A DNA stretch of 64,000 nucleotides from Aquila chrysaetos chrysaetos (GCF_900496995.4 NC_044009.1:49894005-49958004); one strand, 5' to 3'. Positions 23,920 to 35,448 are shown, numbered from the stretch's first letter. Numbers and translations: made by a program. The notes: generated by a model not told the origin, from the letters alone.

Positions 23920-24035
23920 CTGCGGTGGGGGATGCTCGGGGCTGGTTCCCGCGGTGGCAGCCCCACGGATGCTGCAGGGCTCCTGCCGCAGACCCTTCCT
24001 GCTCGCGCCGCTTCCCATAGGCTCCGGGCACCTAT
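23920..24035. promoter_or_regulatory. CpG-dense patch, short
   Basis: About 10 CpG in about 110 bases at high G+C, preceded by a C/T-rich tract. Frames on both strands (23727-24071 minus, 23881-24102 plus) overlap it. Regulatory role inferred only from CpG retention. Confidence 0.25.
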
Positions 24036-24388
24036 AGCTTTGCTTAAACATCCCTCTCCTGCTCCTTCCACACTTTCCCTCCTCCAGCTTGTGAGCTCAT
24101 AAAGGAGTGCTGTGCTCCGAAAACTCCCGACTCACCATATTAAACAAGCTAGCCAGCAGAAGGGTGTCCGTGCTATTTCACCATTTGTATGACATAGCCA
24201 GGCTTCAAAGTGCAGCACTAAATTGCCAAAAGATGTTTACTTTACTTGCTTAAGAGCTCCTCGTAATTCAATTGTTCTCTCTCCCGCAGTAGAAACACAC
24301 ATGCATCCTGAGAGCCGTGCTCTTGTGAGCTCCCACTAGTTATTTACCCATGGGGTTTCCTCCGTTGTTTTTTGCAGAGTGGTTGACG

Positions 24389-24565
24389 TTTTTTTTTTTT
24401 TTTTTCCAGGGGCTTATGGCTCAAGGTAGTTTGTTTTTTCTGGGGTGCTCAACTGCAAGGACCTTGAAAGATACAGCTGTCTGGCTGCCTTTTGTTTTTT
24501 TTCCCCAATGATAGACATTTAGTGGTTTTTCCAAAAGATTTTTTTTTCCTTTTTTTTTTTTTTTC
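24389..24565. repeat. T-rich low-complexity block
   Basis: T17 at 24389-24405 and a further long T-rich run at about 24540-24565, separated by ordinary sequence. A low-complexity block with no retroelement body recognised. Confidence 0.75.
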
Positions 24566-25695
24566 TTAAACACGCATGAAGTTGGACATCCAAAATTGAC
24601 GGTCACCTTGGAAAACCTTGACCTATTTTTCCTAGCAGGCCAGGGAAGCTGATGCAGTCTATCTGGCAGCCCTTTCCCACCGTTCCTGACTTTTGTAAGT
24701 TAATATTCCGACCTCGCAGCCTTGCGTAACCTCCTTGTTCGTCGGTGTGGTGGTTTTGGTGGCGATGCCAGGTGGGAAAAGGGGAGCACTGGGCAGCAGA
24801 GATTCTTTCCACTGACAGAAAGAGTGAGTCACTACTGTCCTGTGATTATTCCCTGGCCTTTTTGCAAAAGGCTGCCTGCAGGGATGAAAGGAAAGTCCTT
24901 TCTCCATGACCTACGCTGGGGGTTAGCAGCCTACCAAACTCTGGCAAAGCGTAACACGTGGGCTGATTTTGAGCAGTGTAAAGCAGGGAACGAGGACTGT
25001 GAGCCATGGTATCCTGAAGCACAGAAACTGGGAGAGATGGTGATTCCCAGCTTCAGCCTCCCACTATTTTTCCAGCAGCTGCTGCCCCATGATACCACTG
25101 GTCAGATGATTGGCAGCATGTTATCTCCTCCCCCAGGTAGTGTCTCTTGGCTTGTCATGTCTTTTTGTATGTTTAATCTGGGAAAGAAAAAAAATAAGGA
25201 TTTTTCCATGCAGTGTGCTAGGATGGCTGAATAACTGTGCTGCTGGTGGGAAAGGGATGGGGAGTGGACCAAGGAGGTGGTGGTCCAGCGTGGGAGCAAC
25301 ACAAGGAAGAGGAGGTTGCTGTGAGGGGTGGGTGCTAAAGGCGGCTGGAAAGAGGTAGCTGCTGAGCCAGTGTTTTCTTAAGAAAAATATACCTTCTTCT
25401 TTTCTAAGTTTAAATGAAAAGAGGTTGCTCATAACTAGCCCACAGTTATTCTTCCACCCACAGTACGGAGAGGGCAAGACAAGTCCTCTGGTGAGCTCCA
25501 GTGATCTTAGCTCCTGACTCTCTAGCAAAACGGGAGAGGAAGAAGGTGAATCATGCAGGTTTTGTTTTACATGCCCTATGCACAATGAAGCAAGCCAGCC
25601 CTGGCTCTGAAGCCTACCAAGACTTTTGTTGCCCAGCAGACTGGAAGAGTTGTCTTTAAGTCACTGAGCAAGAGATGTTGACTTCATCACTGCTT
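24566..25695. other. moderately GC-rich unique sequence, no gene
   Basis: Contains the largest plus-strand frame of the window (24722-25234, 170 codons), overlapped by 154- and 82-codon frames on the minus strand. I recognise no domain, signal peptide or family in any of them. The second copy of the 32-bp repeat lies at 25362-25393. Confidence 0.5.
25362..25393 (+). repeat. exact 32-bp direct repeat, copy 2
   Basis: Identical over 32 bases to 23107-23138, 2,255 bases upstream and in the same orientation. Flanks are unrelated immediately outside, although both continue into a short T/C-rich stretch on the right. Confidence 0.9.
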
Positions 25696-25795
25696 TTATT
25701 CTGTTTGTCCTTTGGCAAGACACCTAAGTCACCTTGTCTCACTTGTAAAAGCATAACGGTAATTATCTTCTCCCAGAGGTATTGCAAATTAAAGA
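25696..25795 (+). repeat. MIR-like SINE fragment
   Basis: The order TTTGGCAAGACACCTAAGTC, then CACTTGTAAAAGCATAACGG, then TAATTATCTTCTCCCAGAGG, then TATTGCAAATTAAAG follows the MIR consensus (ttgggcaagtcacttaac, catctgtaaaatggggata, ataatagtacctacctcatagg, gttgtgaggattaaatg). It is among the better matches of this class in the window, though diverged. Confidence 0.6.
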
Positions 25796-26029
25796 TTGCT
25801 ATTGGTAGTAATATTCTCTGAGATGCTTAGAAGAAATGTTGTGCCAAGGTGTGTAGCTCAGTCTCCCTTGTCAGACCTAGATGTCTGGCAGCTACGCTTT
25901 TTCACTGATACAAAATCTATTTTATGTACGAAAGAACAGGCTGAACTGTTGGTTACTGCTCTGAACAAAATAATAAAAAGGGTTTTGAATTCGGTTTTGG
26001 TTTAAAGCTTGTTGCACTTATCAACTTTA
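25796..26029. other. unique sequence, nothing recognised
   Basis: A 69-codon frame (25796-26005 plus) shows no known domain. No repeat seen. Confidence 0.5.
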
Positions 26030-26235
26030 CATGCTCTCTGGACAGGCAGCGTAGGTATTAATCTCCGGTGACGTGTGCCAGCGCTCGCCCCGGGTTGGCG
26101 TTACGCTGACCAGACCAGACCAGATAATACCGGAGCAAGGACAGTAACGGGACAGCAGCTTCTGACGAGGACGAGAAGGCAGCCGTGAGACAGGATGAGC
26201 GTTCAGGATGGAGCAGGACATGGGAGAACATCGGT
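26030..26235. promoter_or_regulatory. CpG-dense patch
   Basis: About 15 CpG in about 200 bases, again near random expectation. It includes a small tandem of GACCA units (three copies, about 26108-26122). A 93-codon minus-strand frame (26027-26308) covers it without a domain. Could be a small unmethylated regulatory region. Confidence 0.3.
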
Positions 26236-27593
26236 GCCAGATTGAGTATGTTAAGCAGTGAGTACTGTCACCAATTAAAATAACCATAAAAAGCCAGACA
26301 TTCCTCACTGAAATAACTCGTAACAGATCCCGAGTGCTGCGTTACCTTTCAGCTGAGCTCTGCGAGGGAGCCATGGCTTCTGCAACGTGTAGATCTGATC
26401 TGGAAAAGGGACAGGGAAAAGCTTGTTCCCAACTCCCTTCCCGTACCACACCATCTCATTAGTGTTATTCCTTGAGATGGCCCTTTCTGAGGCTCTTTCT
26501 CCACCTCTAAACCCCGCACAGCTTTTCGGTAATCCCTTTTCTGGTGTCCCCCTCCCTCTCTGTTAGCACAGATGCTCCCAGGGTATAACCCTTCTGGCTG
26601 ATTTGGGGGTAACTCACAAAACTGGTGGCTGGCAGCTTCACCTTCCGGCTCTCACGTTCTACTAAAATACCAAATTTGGCCCGCTGTGCTCCAGGCAGGG
26701 ATTGGGAACTCCTCCAGTGCAGAGGTAAGGGGGGCTAGAAATGTAAACCAAGAAAGCAGCACCACCTGAGGTCCTCTGCTTGTCTCCTTGGGGAAGCCCC
26801 CTTAGTCCTTTGCTTAAAAAAAATTACACTCGGGAACCCCCAGCGCAGCTAATCTAATGTGTAAGCACATGGTAAGGGAGCGTGTGTTTTAATGTGTGCC
26901 TTCGAGCTGACAAGTAGCTCGTTTTTCAGTACCAGAAGTGAGTAAATTCTTTAGATTTGTCTGCTCTCATCTTTCCAGGTAGTCACTGAAAAGTTTCAGT
27001 TCAGCCTTTTTTCTGTTTAAGAATAACAATCAAACTTACCTGTGGCCAAATATATTACATTAGTTCTTAAACACACAAGTGTAAAAGCGCTGGCGTGTAT
27101 TTGAATGAAAAATACAAGTTGAATAATAATAACAAAGTAAAATACAGACTTCAAAACATGAATCCAAGCACTGCGATTTATCTTGGAAGAGGAGATGAGT
27201 ATCTGACTTGTAGTAGGAACACGTGGCCCCTGTGGTGGAGCAAACTCGTCCTCCCAGCCCAACGGTTATTCAGAGACAGAGCCAAGTGACACAATTTAAA
27301 TAACAACTCTGCTAAAATCCTCATTGGTTTAGTATTTTGCAAAAGGAGGATGAGGATATCACAAAAATGCATGCATTTTGAACTTTTAATTACGAAATGT
27401 ATTGACACTGAATCCAGTATATACAGTATCCATATTCTGTTCTAGTAAATATTTTTTTACAGCAGTGAAAGATCCTTAGGACCCTAAAATTGAACTTTTC
27501 AGATGTCAGCGAGGACCTTATCATTCACTCATTCTGCATGCTTGGACCACACAACTTTTTTTTAAAGTTTTTTTGGGGTGTGTGGGTGGTTTC
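26236..27593. other. unique sequence, nothing recognised
   Basis: Ordinary non-coding DNA with moderate G+C up to about 26800, then AT-rich. No gene or repeat family recognised. Confidence 0.55.
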
Positions 27594-27613
27594 TTTTTTT
27601 TTTTTTTTTTTTT
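27594..27613. repeat. T homopolymer (20 nt)
   Basis: Uninterrupted T tract following a G/T-rich stretch (27560-27593). Confidence 0.9.
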
Positions 27614-27771
27614 GAGTCTGTATAAGCTGTTTGAAAATTCAGTCGCTATTCACAATAGATAGCTGCCTCTCTACGCCTTGCCCCATGGCTTCGGCGTGCA
27701 CGTAGGGGGGAAAAAAACCCTTGTGCATCAGGCGTGCGCTTGTGAGGCCGGTGCGGCTGCACACACGTGTC

Positions 27772-27801
27772 CACACGCACACGCGTGTGCGCACACACGC
27801 G
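27772..27801. repeat. alternating pyrimidine-purine tract (Z-DNA-prone) with palindrome
   Basis: Thirty bases alternate strictly pyrimidine-purine with mixed CA, CG and TG steps, a composition that favours left-handed Z-DNA. Inside is a perfect 14-bp palindrome GCACACGCGTGTGC (27777-27790). Several CpG steps survive in it. A less regular CA/CG-rich stretch runs upstream from about 27759. Confidence 0.8.
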
Positions 27802-30800
27802 GTCTTTCTGTCGCCTTGGCCTTTGTGGCTACGAACGGGGGCCGCTCTGCTTTGGGAGGGGGGTTATTAGACGTTTTCCAGTATTGCCAAAACAGGCGTG
27901 CTACAGATAAGATACTTGCATTAGAGGGATTTATGCTGCTTCCCCAGTTACTCGGAGGAACTCAGCTACTCTGCTTATGAAATAGCATATGGTTTAAAAC
28001 CCCAACTCTTCTCTCTACTGTTCATTTAGTCAAATGAAATATTTTTTTATTGCTGTTTCTTGACTTTTTCTTTTCAGACACAATTCCTCTAGGCTATTGT
28101 TATTTCAACAAAAGAGGAGGAGGGTAGGCTCAGCTAGTTACTCTGTGGCTTTCTGGTGAGGAATTAAGAAATACTCTAACAGTTTAATAATGATAATCTC
28201 CAAATAGTTCATAACGGCATTAAGGGTAATTAATGACATTTGAACAGTAAGAGTACTTAATCCCTAGGGAAATGTGATAGCCACAATTTTATTTACATCT
28301 GAAGGTAAAGGGAAAAAAAAATAAATCTGTTTTTAAAATGGTTTCATACTCGCACTGCTTCAGATTTTATCTTAATTTATTATAAGCAAATAAAAATAAT
28401 AGAGTTTTTGCTAATAATAAAAACTGCATTCCATGTTAGATCCAGCATTAGGTTAAAAATAAAGAGGAACTCTTATGTTTCCTGTGGGATTAAGATTTTC
28501 TGAAAATTATAAATCACCAATGATACTGTGGTTTACAAAGAAGGATAACTTCTTCTAAAAGACCCATATATTTACATTTAAAAAATATTTTTCATAGCCT
28601 TTAGAGCCATTAAAAGAACTTAAATAATTTTGATGATAAATGCTATGTACTGTAGCTTTTATGTTTTAGTAGTACTTTTTATTTTTTCTTCACATAGCTG
28701 ACCTCGCTAAACCTTTGAAAAATGCTGTTACATCCTTTTACGTTTTCACAATTTTACAATGAGGGGAAAAATAACTCCTGTGATAGTTTTCGAGATAATA
28801 CTTGAACGAGGCTGATTCAGATGTTTAGGTTTTGAAAGTCAACAGAAGGAAAAGGGTTTAGTTGACCTTGGGTTTTGAGAATAAATAGGATAACACCTGA
28901 TTCAAGGCAGGAAGCTTTAGTTGGGGTAAATATACAGAGCGAACCAGAGTGTGTCAATCCAGTTTAGCATTTGAATGCAGCCTCTGCTCTTTTGGTTATG
29001 CTCTTGAGCCTGTTTCTACTTTTGGCTTTTACATTCCACAGAACTTCTGTAAAATCAGCAGGGACAGTGCTAATAAATTTATAATGTTGTTTTGTATTTC
29101 TGAACATAGTACCTCAGTAATTAAGTGAAATATTTATGATGAATATAAAACAATGCAAATTCATTTGTTTGCCTGAAAGCTAGCTTGTTATTTATTTAGA
29201 TTTATCTTTGAATGATTCTTTAAATTGAATCACAGTATGAATGAGAGTGATATTTAAAGCAGAGAAAATTTGCTATAGTCTATTGATGCATTACACTGTA
29301 TTATCTAGTGTCAAAGCTATGCAGAGGATGATTAAAAAAACCCAGAAAACAAAAAAACTTTGACCTAACAAGCATTCTTTAGGGTTTTTTTTCTTGTAGA
29401 AATTCCACAAGCTAAATCATTTACCAACATCTGAAATCTTTAATGAACGTTATGCTTTGTTATAGCAAGCTGTACCTATGCAAACTGGATCTTGAATTAC
29501 AGGACAGGTAGGAGTAGGTTCAGCATAATGTGATCTAATTTTTTCCTCATCTGACTGTATTTTGCTTCATGGGCTACTACTTCCAGTAGTTTTTTTCATT
29601 TACTACATTCAATCTTCTAACCAATTCTAATCCCAATGAACGTAGTGACCCATGAAAGGAAATGTCGATGCAAAGTGTCCCTGTGTTGATGATTATGAAC
29701 TAAATTGTTTAGTTCAGTTGGATTTTTTTCTCCTTCCCTAAGTAAAAATTATCTTCCAAAAATAACTTCCTTTACAAATGTATTACTGTTGCTCTCCTCA
29801 TCTTTCTGTTTGACAGTCATCGTGTTTACATCATGACTAAGGAACGGTTATCTTAATGTAAAAAATGGAAAATACGTTTGTTTAGTATAAAAAGGATATT
29901 TTATTTCGAAGGTATTACATGATAAAGTGTTGCATATCCACTAGTAAGAGTAGCTATACGTAGTATTTTACCTAACTCTGGATGGACCACTAATGTGCTG
30001 AAAAATTGAGACTCATAGGTGGGAAGATTCCCCTAAGATTTTAGAAAACTTTAGCAGCGTATAGTACGCACGTATCTTCTGTTTCTTGTTTGATCTTGGT
30101 TTTGCCAAAACAACCCTGAGCAATCAAAGGTGACCAACTCTTACACGAGCTGACAAATTACAGCTTCTGTAAGGTTCTACCTTACTGCCGAGTCTACAGC
30201 CAATACCCGGGCGCTTGGTGAAAATATAGCCATTATTTGGAAGCTTTATTTGGTAAAGCATGCTATTCCTCAGCCTTGTCATCATTTTATGTTTATTTTA
30301 TAAGCATACAAATAGACTTTAAAATAGCTTTGCTTCTTTACATGAAGGCATCTAGGTTGCTACGTTCAGACCGAGAGCAGGGCTCCTGGATATTAGCAAA
30401 AGCAGAGGCTGAAGTTTCTACCTTACGGTGTCTTATATTGCCACCAAATGTCCTGCCGCCGGAGCACAGGTACTGTGACACACGAGCAGCTGGGGACGCA
30501 GGAAGGAGCTGTGTGTGACAGCACTGATTTGCGATGTGTTCTGCCCAAGGTGAAGGTAGGCACCTGCAAAGATTTGCAGGTTGGCATTTCTTTTTGTTTG
30601 TTGGTTTCCCAATAGCTCAAGGGGGAGAACGTTAGCAAGGTGTTAGGAGATACCGAGTCAAAGATGTGCTGTGCTGGCCAGGAGCAGAACAAGGAGTTTT
30701 GAATGACTCTGTTGACATCTTTAAGAAAGTTTTGGACACTTTTTTTTTTTTTTTTTTTGTCTTTTAGAGAAAAGCAGAAGCTTAGAATTAGCAGAAGGAG

Positions 30801-31358
30801 TTCTGTATTTGCTTTTATTTTCTTGGTGAATATATTTTATTTTTATACTCCTCATGCCTTAATATTGGTAACTTTATCTATTAATATATGCATCACACAT
30901 GGACTCCCAACGACGTAAAATACAGCCATTAACTCTAAGATTTAAAAGGGTACATTTTCAATAAATCAACCATGCCTGCTGCTTACTTTCTGGGCTCTTA
31001 GAAAACTATTTGAAGCATGCTGTAAACATAGAGGAGGGCTCAGTGAGTTAGTTGGCTTGAAATGTGCTACTGTGTGTTACTATAAGAATGCTGTTTGGAG
31101 TCTTTTGCTGCCGCATACATTTTTTGGAAAACCATTTCCTTTTTGGAAATGCAAATCAGGTGCTATAGTTTGATGCCATAGTAGGGCTGTGAAGTCAAAG
31201 AGTAGGCCTCCATTGATACAGAAGCATTAAGCATAGGGAAAGGGAAAGGAGTGCTGTGCTGTACCATTAATTACTGCAGAAACTTAACTTGTGATTATGC
31301 CTTAGAAAGTTAAAATCCAGACATCATGGGCAGTCTCTGCCCCTTCTCCTGTTCCTAG
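27802..31358. other. AT-rich unique sequence, nothing recognised
   Basis: The quietest part of the window: 3.5 kb of AT-rich DNA without a CpG-dense patch, long frame or recognisable transposon. An octamer-type ATGCAAAT lies at 29154-29161 and another at 31148-31155; neither is significant alone. A T19 tract lies at 30740-30758. Conserved non-coding elements could be present but cannot be shown from one sequence. Confidence 0.55.
30740..30758. repeat. T homopolymer (19 nt)
   Basis: Uninterrupted T tract read directly from the sequence. Confidence 0.9.
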
Positions 31359-31424
31359 GTCAAAAGGTCCTGCTGGACTTTCTTTTCAGGCATTCCCGGG
31401 AAGAAGATGAAGTTGTCAGCTTCA
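31359..31424 (+). other. exon-like 66-bp block (unproven)
   Basis: It is bounded by a pyrimidine-rich acceptor-like sequence ending CCTAG and by a donor-like GTAAGT after TTCA. One frame is open across the whole block and encodes a segment including HSREEDEVVSF; the block length is a multiple of three, so inclusion would keep frame. The surrounding open frame is only 58 codons stop to stop, which is not beyond chance. A second acceptor-like TTTCTTTTCAG lies inside the block. I recognise no protein family. Confidence 0.15.
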
Positions 31425-31616
31425 GTAAGTATGGCGATGCTCCTCTTTTCATTCAAACCTCAGTGGCATGAAATTTTCAGCTCTCCTCATTTTTAAAATA
31501 TAAAAATTTATTTCTCCTGGTGGATTCCCCATGTGGAGAGATTTAAAGAAATATATGAAGCACATTCATAACAAAGAACAAGCAAACATTCCCACTCTCT
31601 CAATTACTTTTGATTT

Positions 31617-31638
31617 AAAAAAAAAAAAAAAAAAAAAA
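31617..31638. repeat. A homopolymer (22 nt)
   Basis: Uninterrupted A tract read directly from the sequence. Confidence 0.9.
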
Positions 31639-31964
31639 GTAGTATTTTTGAGCAAATCTCATAATTTGAGGGCTGCCTCAAGGCTTCAGAGCCCCGATGT
31701 GGTAGTGCCGCAGAGGTAACGGGGTGTGCTGTGGAAGGGCATGGCAGGGGGAATCCTGCCATCGTCTCAATCCAGCTTCAGAAATGAGGCTAAAAAAACT
31801 CTCTTTGAAGGGATATTTTGGTTAATGTTATATTTCCTTCCATTCCCGGATTACATGTACAGTAGAGTCAAAAGAGTATTCAAAAATCTCAGAATAGAAC
31901 TCAAAATACTCAAAATAGGACTCCAGTAGTACAAACAGCATTCAAAGCAGGGTGCAGAAATAGC

Positions 31965-32195
31965 CCGTGCTCAGCCCCTCGCCGTTCCCGTGCCGAGCCC
32001 GGCGGTGGTGGGGCTGCGATGGCAGCAAGGTTCAAGCCCGCGTCGTCCACTCGTAGAGCCACGCTGCTCCTTTGGGCTCCTCAGTCTCGCTCCGGATCGC
32101 AAGCTCGCCGTTAGACTTCCTAGCCGTTTTGTCCGTATAAATAGTAATACTTTTATGTCGGGTCTGAGCAGGCGTATTCAGTTTTTGGCCTCGGC
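31965..32195 (+). promoter_or_regulatory. CpG-dense patch with TATA box, candidate promoter
   Basis: About 23 CpG in about 230 bases at roughly 55-57% G+C, one of the two densest patches in the window. A canonical TATAAATAG lies at 32136-32144 at its downstream edge, so a plus-strand start would fall near 32165-32175. The combination of GC-rich upstream DNA and a consensus TATA box is what suggests a promoter. No downstream coding exon was recognised; a 70-codon frame (31990-32202) crosses the box and looks incidental. A chance TATA in AT-rich flank is the alternative. Confidence 0.4.
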
Positions 32196-33555
32196 TTGCT
32201 GATGTCATTTTAGAAAAGCAGTTGGAAAAGGCCCATGAGGAGTTGAAAGTGCATGTATTCTGAGGGAAAAAAAAGAATATTAAAAATATAGTTGTTTACA
32301 CTAACGAGCTGAAACACGTTATAATCTCAGAAGGGCTTTTGCTATTAAACCCTGCAGTATGTTTTTAGTAAAGGGGATTACTAGTTCTCCCCCCACCTCC
32401 AAAAAATACCCCAAACCCACATTACTGTTGTTAGTAGTACAATTGCCTCAGTCCTAAGATGTGTTTCTCTGCTGTGGTTGACAGTGCTGGGGAAATAGCT
32501 GGTTAAGTGATTCTTGGATTTTAAACCGCAAAAGGCTGATCATGAGTCCAATATTCACTTTTCAAACTTGGGAAGAACATGATTTTGACCTCAGAAAAGG
32601 CACAATGCCTGTGCTCATTAACATCCTCATAGATATTTTTTTCTTTAAGGGAGGCTCCATAGGAATACTATGGTGTGCCTGTAATATTGACTCCTTTTAT
32701 CTCTTTTTTTTTCTTGGTTTTTCAGCAGTTGCAGGTCATGGCCTAAAACTGGTAGCCTTCCAGAACAGGCTCGGGGTCTGCCCACTTTAAAATGTAATAT
32801 ATGTCATGAAAAGCAGACCCCAACTTTGCTCCAATGAACGGTAGTATTATCTGCCTTTGTAGAGATGTTAATTATTAGGAGCTTGGGGTACGCAAGGTAA
32901 CTTTTGGTTAGGAAAGGAGAATTTACGATGACTGGAATATTCAATTTTGGGCTGCTTGGTAGGCTTTAATATGCACATGACTTTATTGGATGCTGTAAGG
33001 CCGGCATTGAGCCCCCTTGGCTGTGGGGATCAGGTGGCTCGAGTGGGTTCTCTGAAGCATGCGAGTGTGGCCCAAACCCACCAGGATTTAGCGGGCAGCA
33101 ATAGATTGTATTTCAGGCACGCTCTTGGGGCAATAAGTAAGGACTGAGGAAGCATGCAATATACTAAAAAATCAACACTGTTATGCAAGGAGGCAGGACC
33201 AAGTTGTACCTTAGTAGCACACAAATAGATATTATAATTTTGGATGCGTTGCTAGCAGACCATAAGACATAAAGTCAATACAAGTGATAGTCGGACTATG
33301 TGTAGGGCTAGTAGTGAAGTCGTGGTAATAATGAAGAATGGTGAAGCAGTAAAAATGAGAACAACTGAGAAACCAAGCCTTGGCTATGAGGTCAAAAGCA
33401 GATATTTTCACTGTTCTTACCGGCGTTCTGAAAGCCGCTTGTACTAATAGAGTTTTATCTCCACACGTTTAAGTGGAGATCAGATACCATGCCAGTAGCA
33501 AAAATTTGCTTTAATTATGAAATGAAAATAATTTTTAGTGGAAATTGAAGTTGTT
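32196..33555. other. unique sequence, nothing recognised
   Basis: AT-moderate unique DNA with frames of up to 82 codons and no domain. No repeat family recognised. Confidence 0.55.
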
Positions 33556-33707
33556 TAGGTCTCAATCCTGCAAAGAGTTTTATGCTTGTGTTTAATTAGT
33601 GTTAATGTCTCTAAGTAGTCCCATGATGAATCCTATTGATGAAAATGGTGCTGCTCAACTAGGGTACAGCTAAGCACATAAATATGTCTTTGCAGGGTTA
33701 AGGCTTG
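33556..33707. mobile_element. palindromic MITE-like element (decayed, non-autonomous)
   Basis: The ends form an inverted repeat: AATCCTGCAAAGAGTTTTAT near the left end pairs with the reverse complement of the right end (...ATATGTCTTTGCAGGGTTAA), and the next inner blocks (GCTTGTGTTTAATTAG against CTAAGCACATAAAT) also pair imperfectly. The centre has the remnant of a second inverted pair around AGTCCCATGATGAA. The pattern resembles a palindromic repeat common in turtles and crocodilians and left as a relic in birds, recalled from experience. It codes for nothing. Confidence 0.6.
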
Positions 33708-35414
33708 GTTTACAATTGTACAGATTCATTTTCACTAGAGATCTCAAAAAGAGAAGTGTGAATTCAGAGTTAAAAATACATTTTGCTTTCACTGCTTTAT
33801 TGCCCCAGTTATTAAGAAAAAGGCTAGATGTATTAACCTGTTGCTCCATACACTAAGCCATACACAGTGCTTGCTCCTGTGCATAAGAAAAGGTTTAAAA
33901 TCCTTATCATTCTGCTGGCCTGATTTCCACCGTCTCATAGCCTGTCATTCACACCAACTAAAGTATTTCCACTATCCCTCAGAGAAAAGCAAAGCCAAAG
34001 CAAATTAATCAGAGTAGCCACCTGCTTATATAGCTTAGATCATCTAATCAAAGAACAAGAGCACTACAGTGATGGAACATTTGGTTCAAATAGCAAATAA
34101 CACATATCAAATATTGAGAGGAACAGCATCTCAGTGCTTTGAGAGAGAGTAATCCCTGCTTATCAGTTGGCTATCGTGAAATGGTCAAATATTCTGAATT
34201 TTAGATCACACGCTGCATTTGTTGTAACTTAATACTTCTCCCAAATAAAAACAAGTGAGGCAAGAAGATGTTTGTCCCATTAGCAATGTGTAAGTGAAAG
34301 TCTGCAAATAATTGGATATCTAGGATACATTAAACTGATAAACATTTTAAATTATTAAAAATATTAATACGGAGCACTAAAGAGTTGGGTTTTTTCCAAC
34401 TAAGAAATGATTTTCTGATGAAAGTGAGAAAAATTATTCTGTATCAGTAGAAAAAATGTTATGTGCTGATGCTGAAAAGTCTATGAAGTTAAGTAAATTT
34501 CCAGTTTATCAAATAAGATTTATTTTCCTGGAAGAACATACGTACTTGGTGGACACACGCACACACGTATTCTTACAATCACTTTTGAAATTTTGAATTT
34601 GTATTATGAATTTTCTTAAAATTCAGACTATCAAAGTGACTTCTTTCACTAGGAGCGCTAAGATCACAGACACAAGGTTGAGAAGCGTTGGATGTGGATG
34701 TGTGTCCGTGTGTATGTATGCATGCGTTATGCCAGATTAAGAGCAGCGCTTCCCCTGCCTGGTGCCCATCTACTTTTGCTCAGTTACGAACACAAGGAGA
34801 GACGTTAACTTGCTTACATTTCAAAAATGCATTCTATTCTGGTTTTGATACATGATGAAGGCTGGAGAAAACTATTTTAAGTGAGAGATCATCCCCATCT
34901 TCCCTTCTCAGCGTCTTCCCTGTAGCTTTTACTAACCACTAGTGTTGATTATTTTTAACTACTTGCTTCTTTCTCCTTTCCACCACCAGCAGCATGTCAA
35001 CCAAATCCACGGGAGTTATTCAGAATGAATCCTTTCAAATATTAACATACATTCAAAATGAAATAAAAAGCTTCCTTAGTGCCTGGCCTACTTTTACACA
35101 ACTGGTGAGAGCCAGTGCCATAAAGAGGTTTGCAGAAATCAACGTCTTCTAGCGATTTTCTTGTGCTGACCATTGTTTTGCTGTGACCCTCTTGATGGAC
35201 CTGCCCCTGGTCTCCTCTGTGGTCAAGAAATTAATTTTCCTTACAAAACTTTAGGCCTGCCACTGCACTTGATGCCAAACTATGAAGGTTTCTTTGGACT
35301 TTCATGGCATATTACTGACCTGATGCATTGTAGGATGGTACCGGAGAAGAAATGTGTATCTCTGTGCTGCAGTGAGTATTGCGCTGAAAGAAGGAGCAAT
35401 TTTATCCCCTTCCT

Positions 35415-35417
<3 letters not shown>
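33708..35417. other. AT-rich unique sequence, nothing recognised
   Basis: Single-copy-looking DNA. A short CA/CG run at 34553-34567 and a TG-rich stretch at 34690-34726 are the only low-complexity features. No gene recognised. Confidence 0.55.

Positions 35418-35448
<31 letters not shown>
35418..35448. repeat. T homopolymer (31 nt)
   Basis: The longest mononucleotide tract in the window, followed by CTCTAACAGG. It resembles an extreme polypyrimidine tract before an acceptor AG, but no exon could be supported downstream. Confidence 0.9.

Noticed and set aside
24722..25234. 170-codon plus-strand open frame, the joint longest in the window
   Set aside because: No recognisable domain, no splice or polyadenylation context, and 154- and 82-codon frames overlap it on the other strand. 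Consistent with chance in GC-richer DNA.
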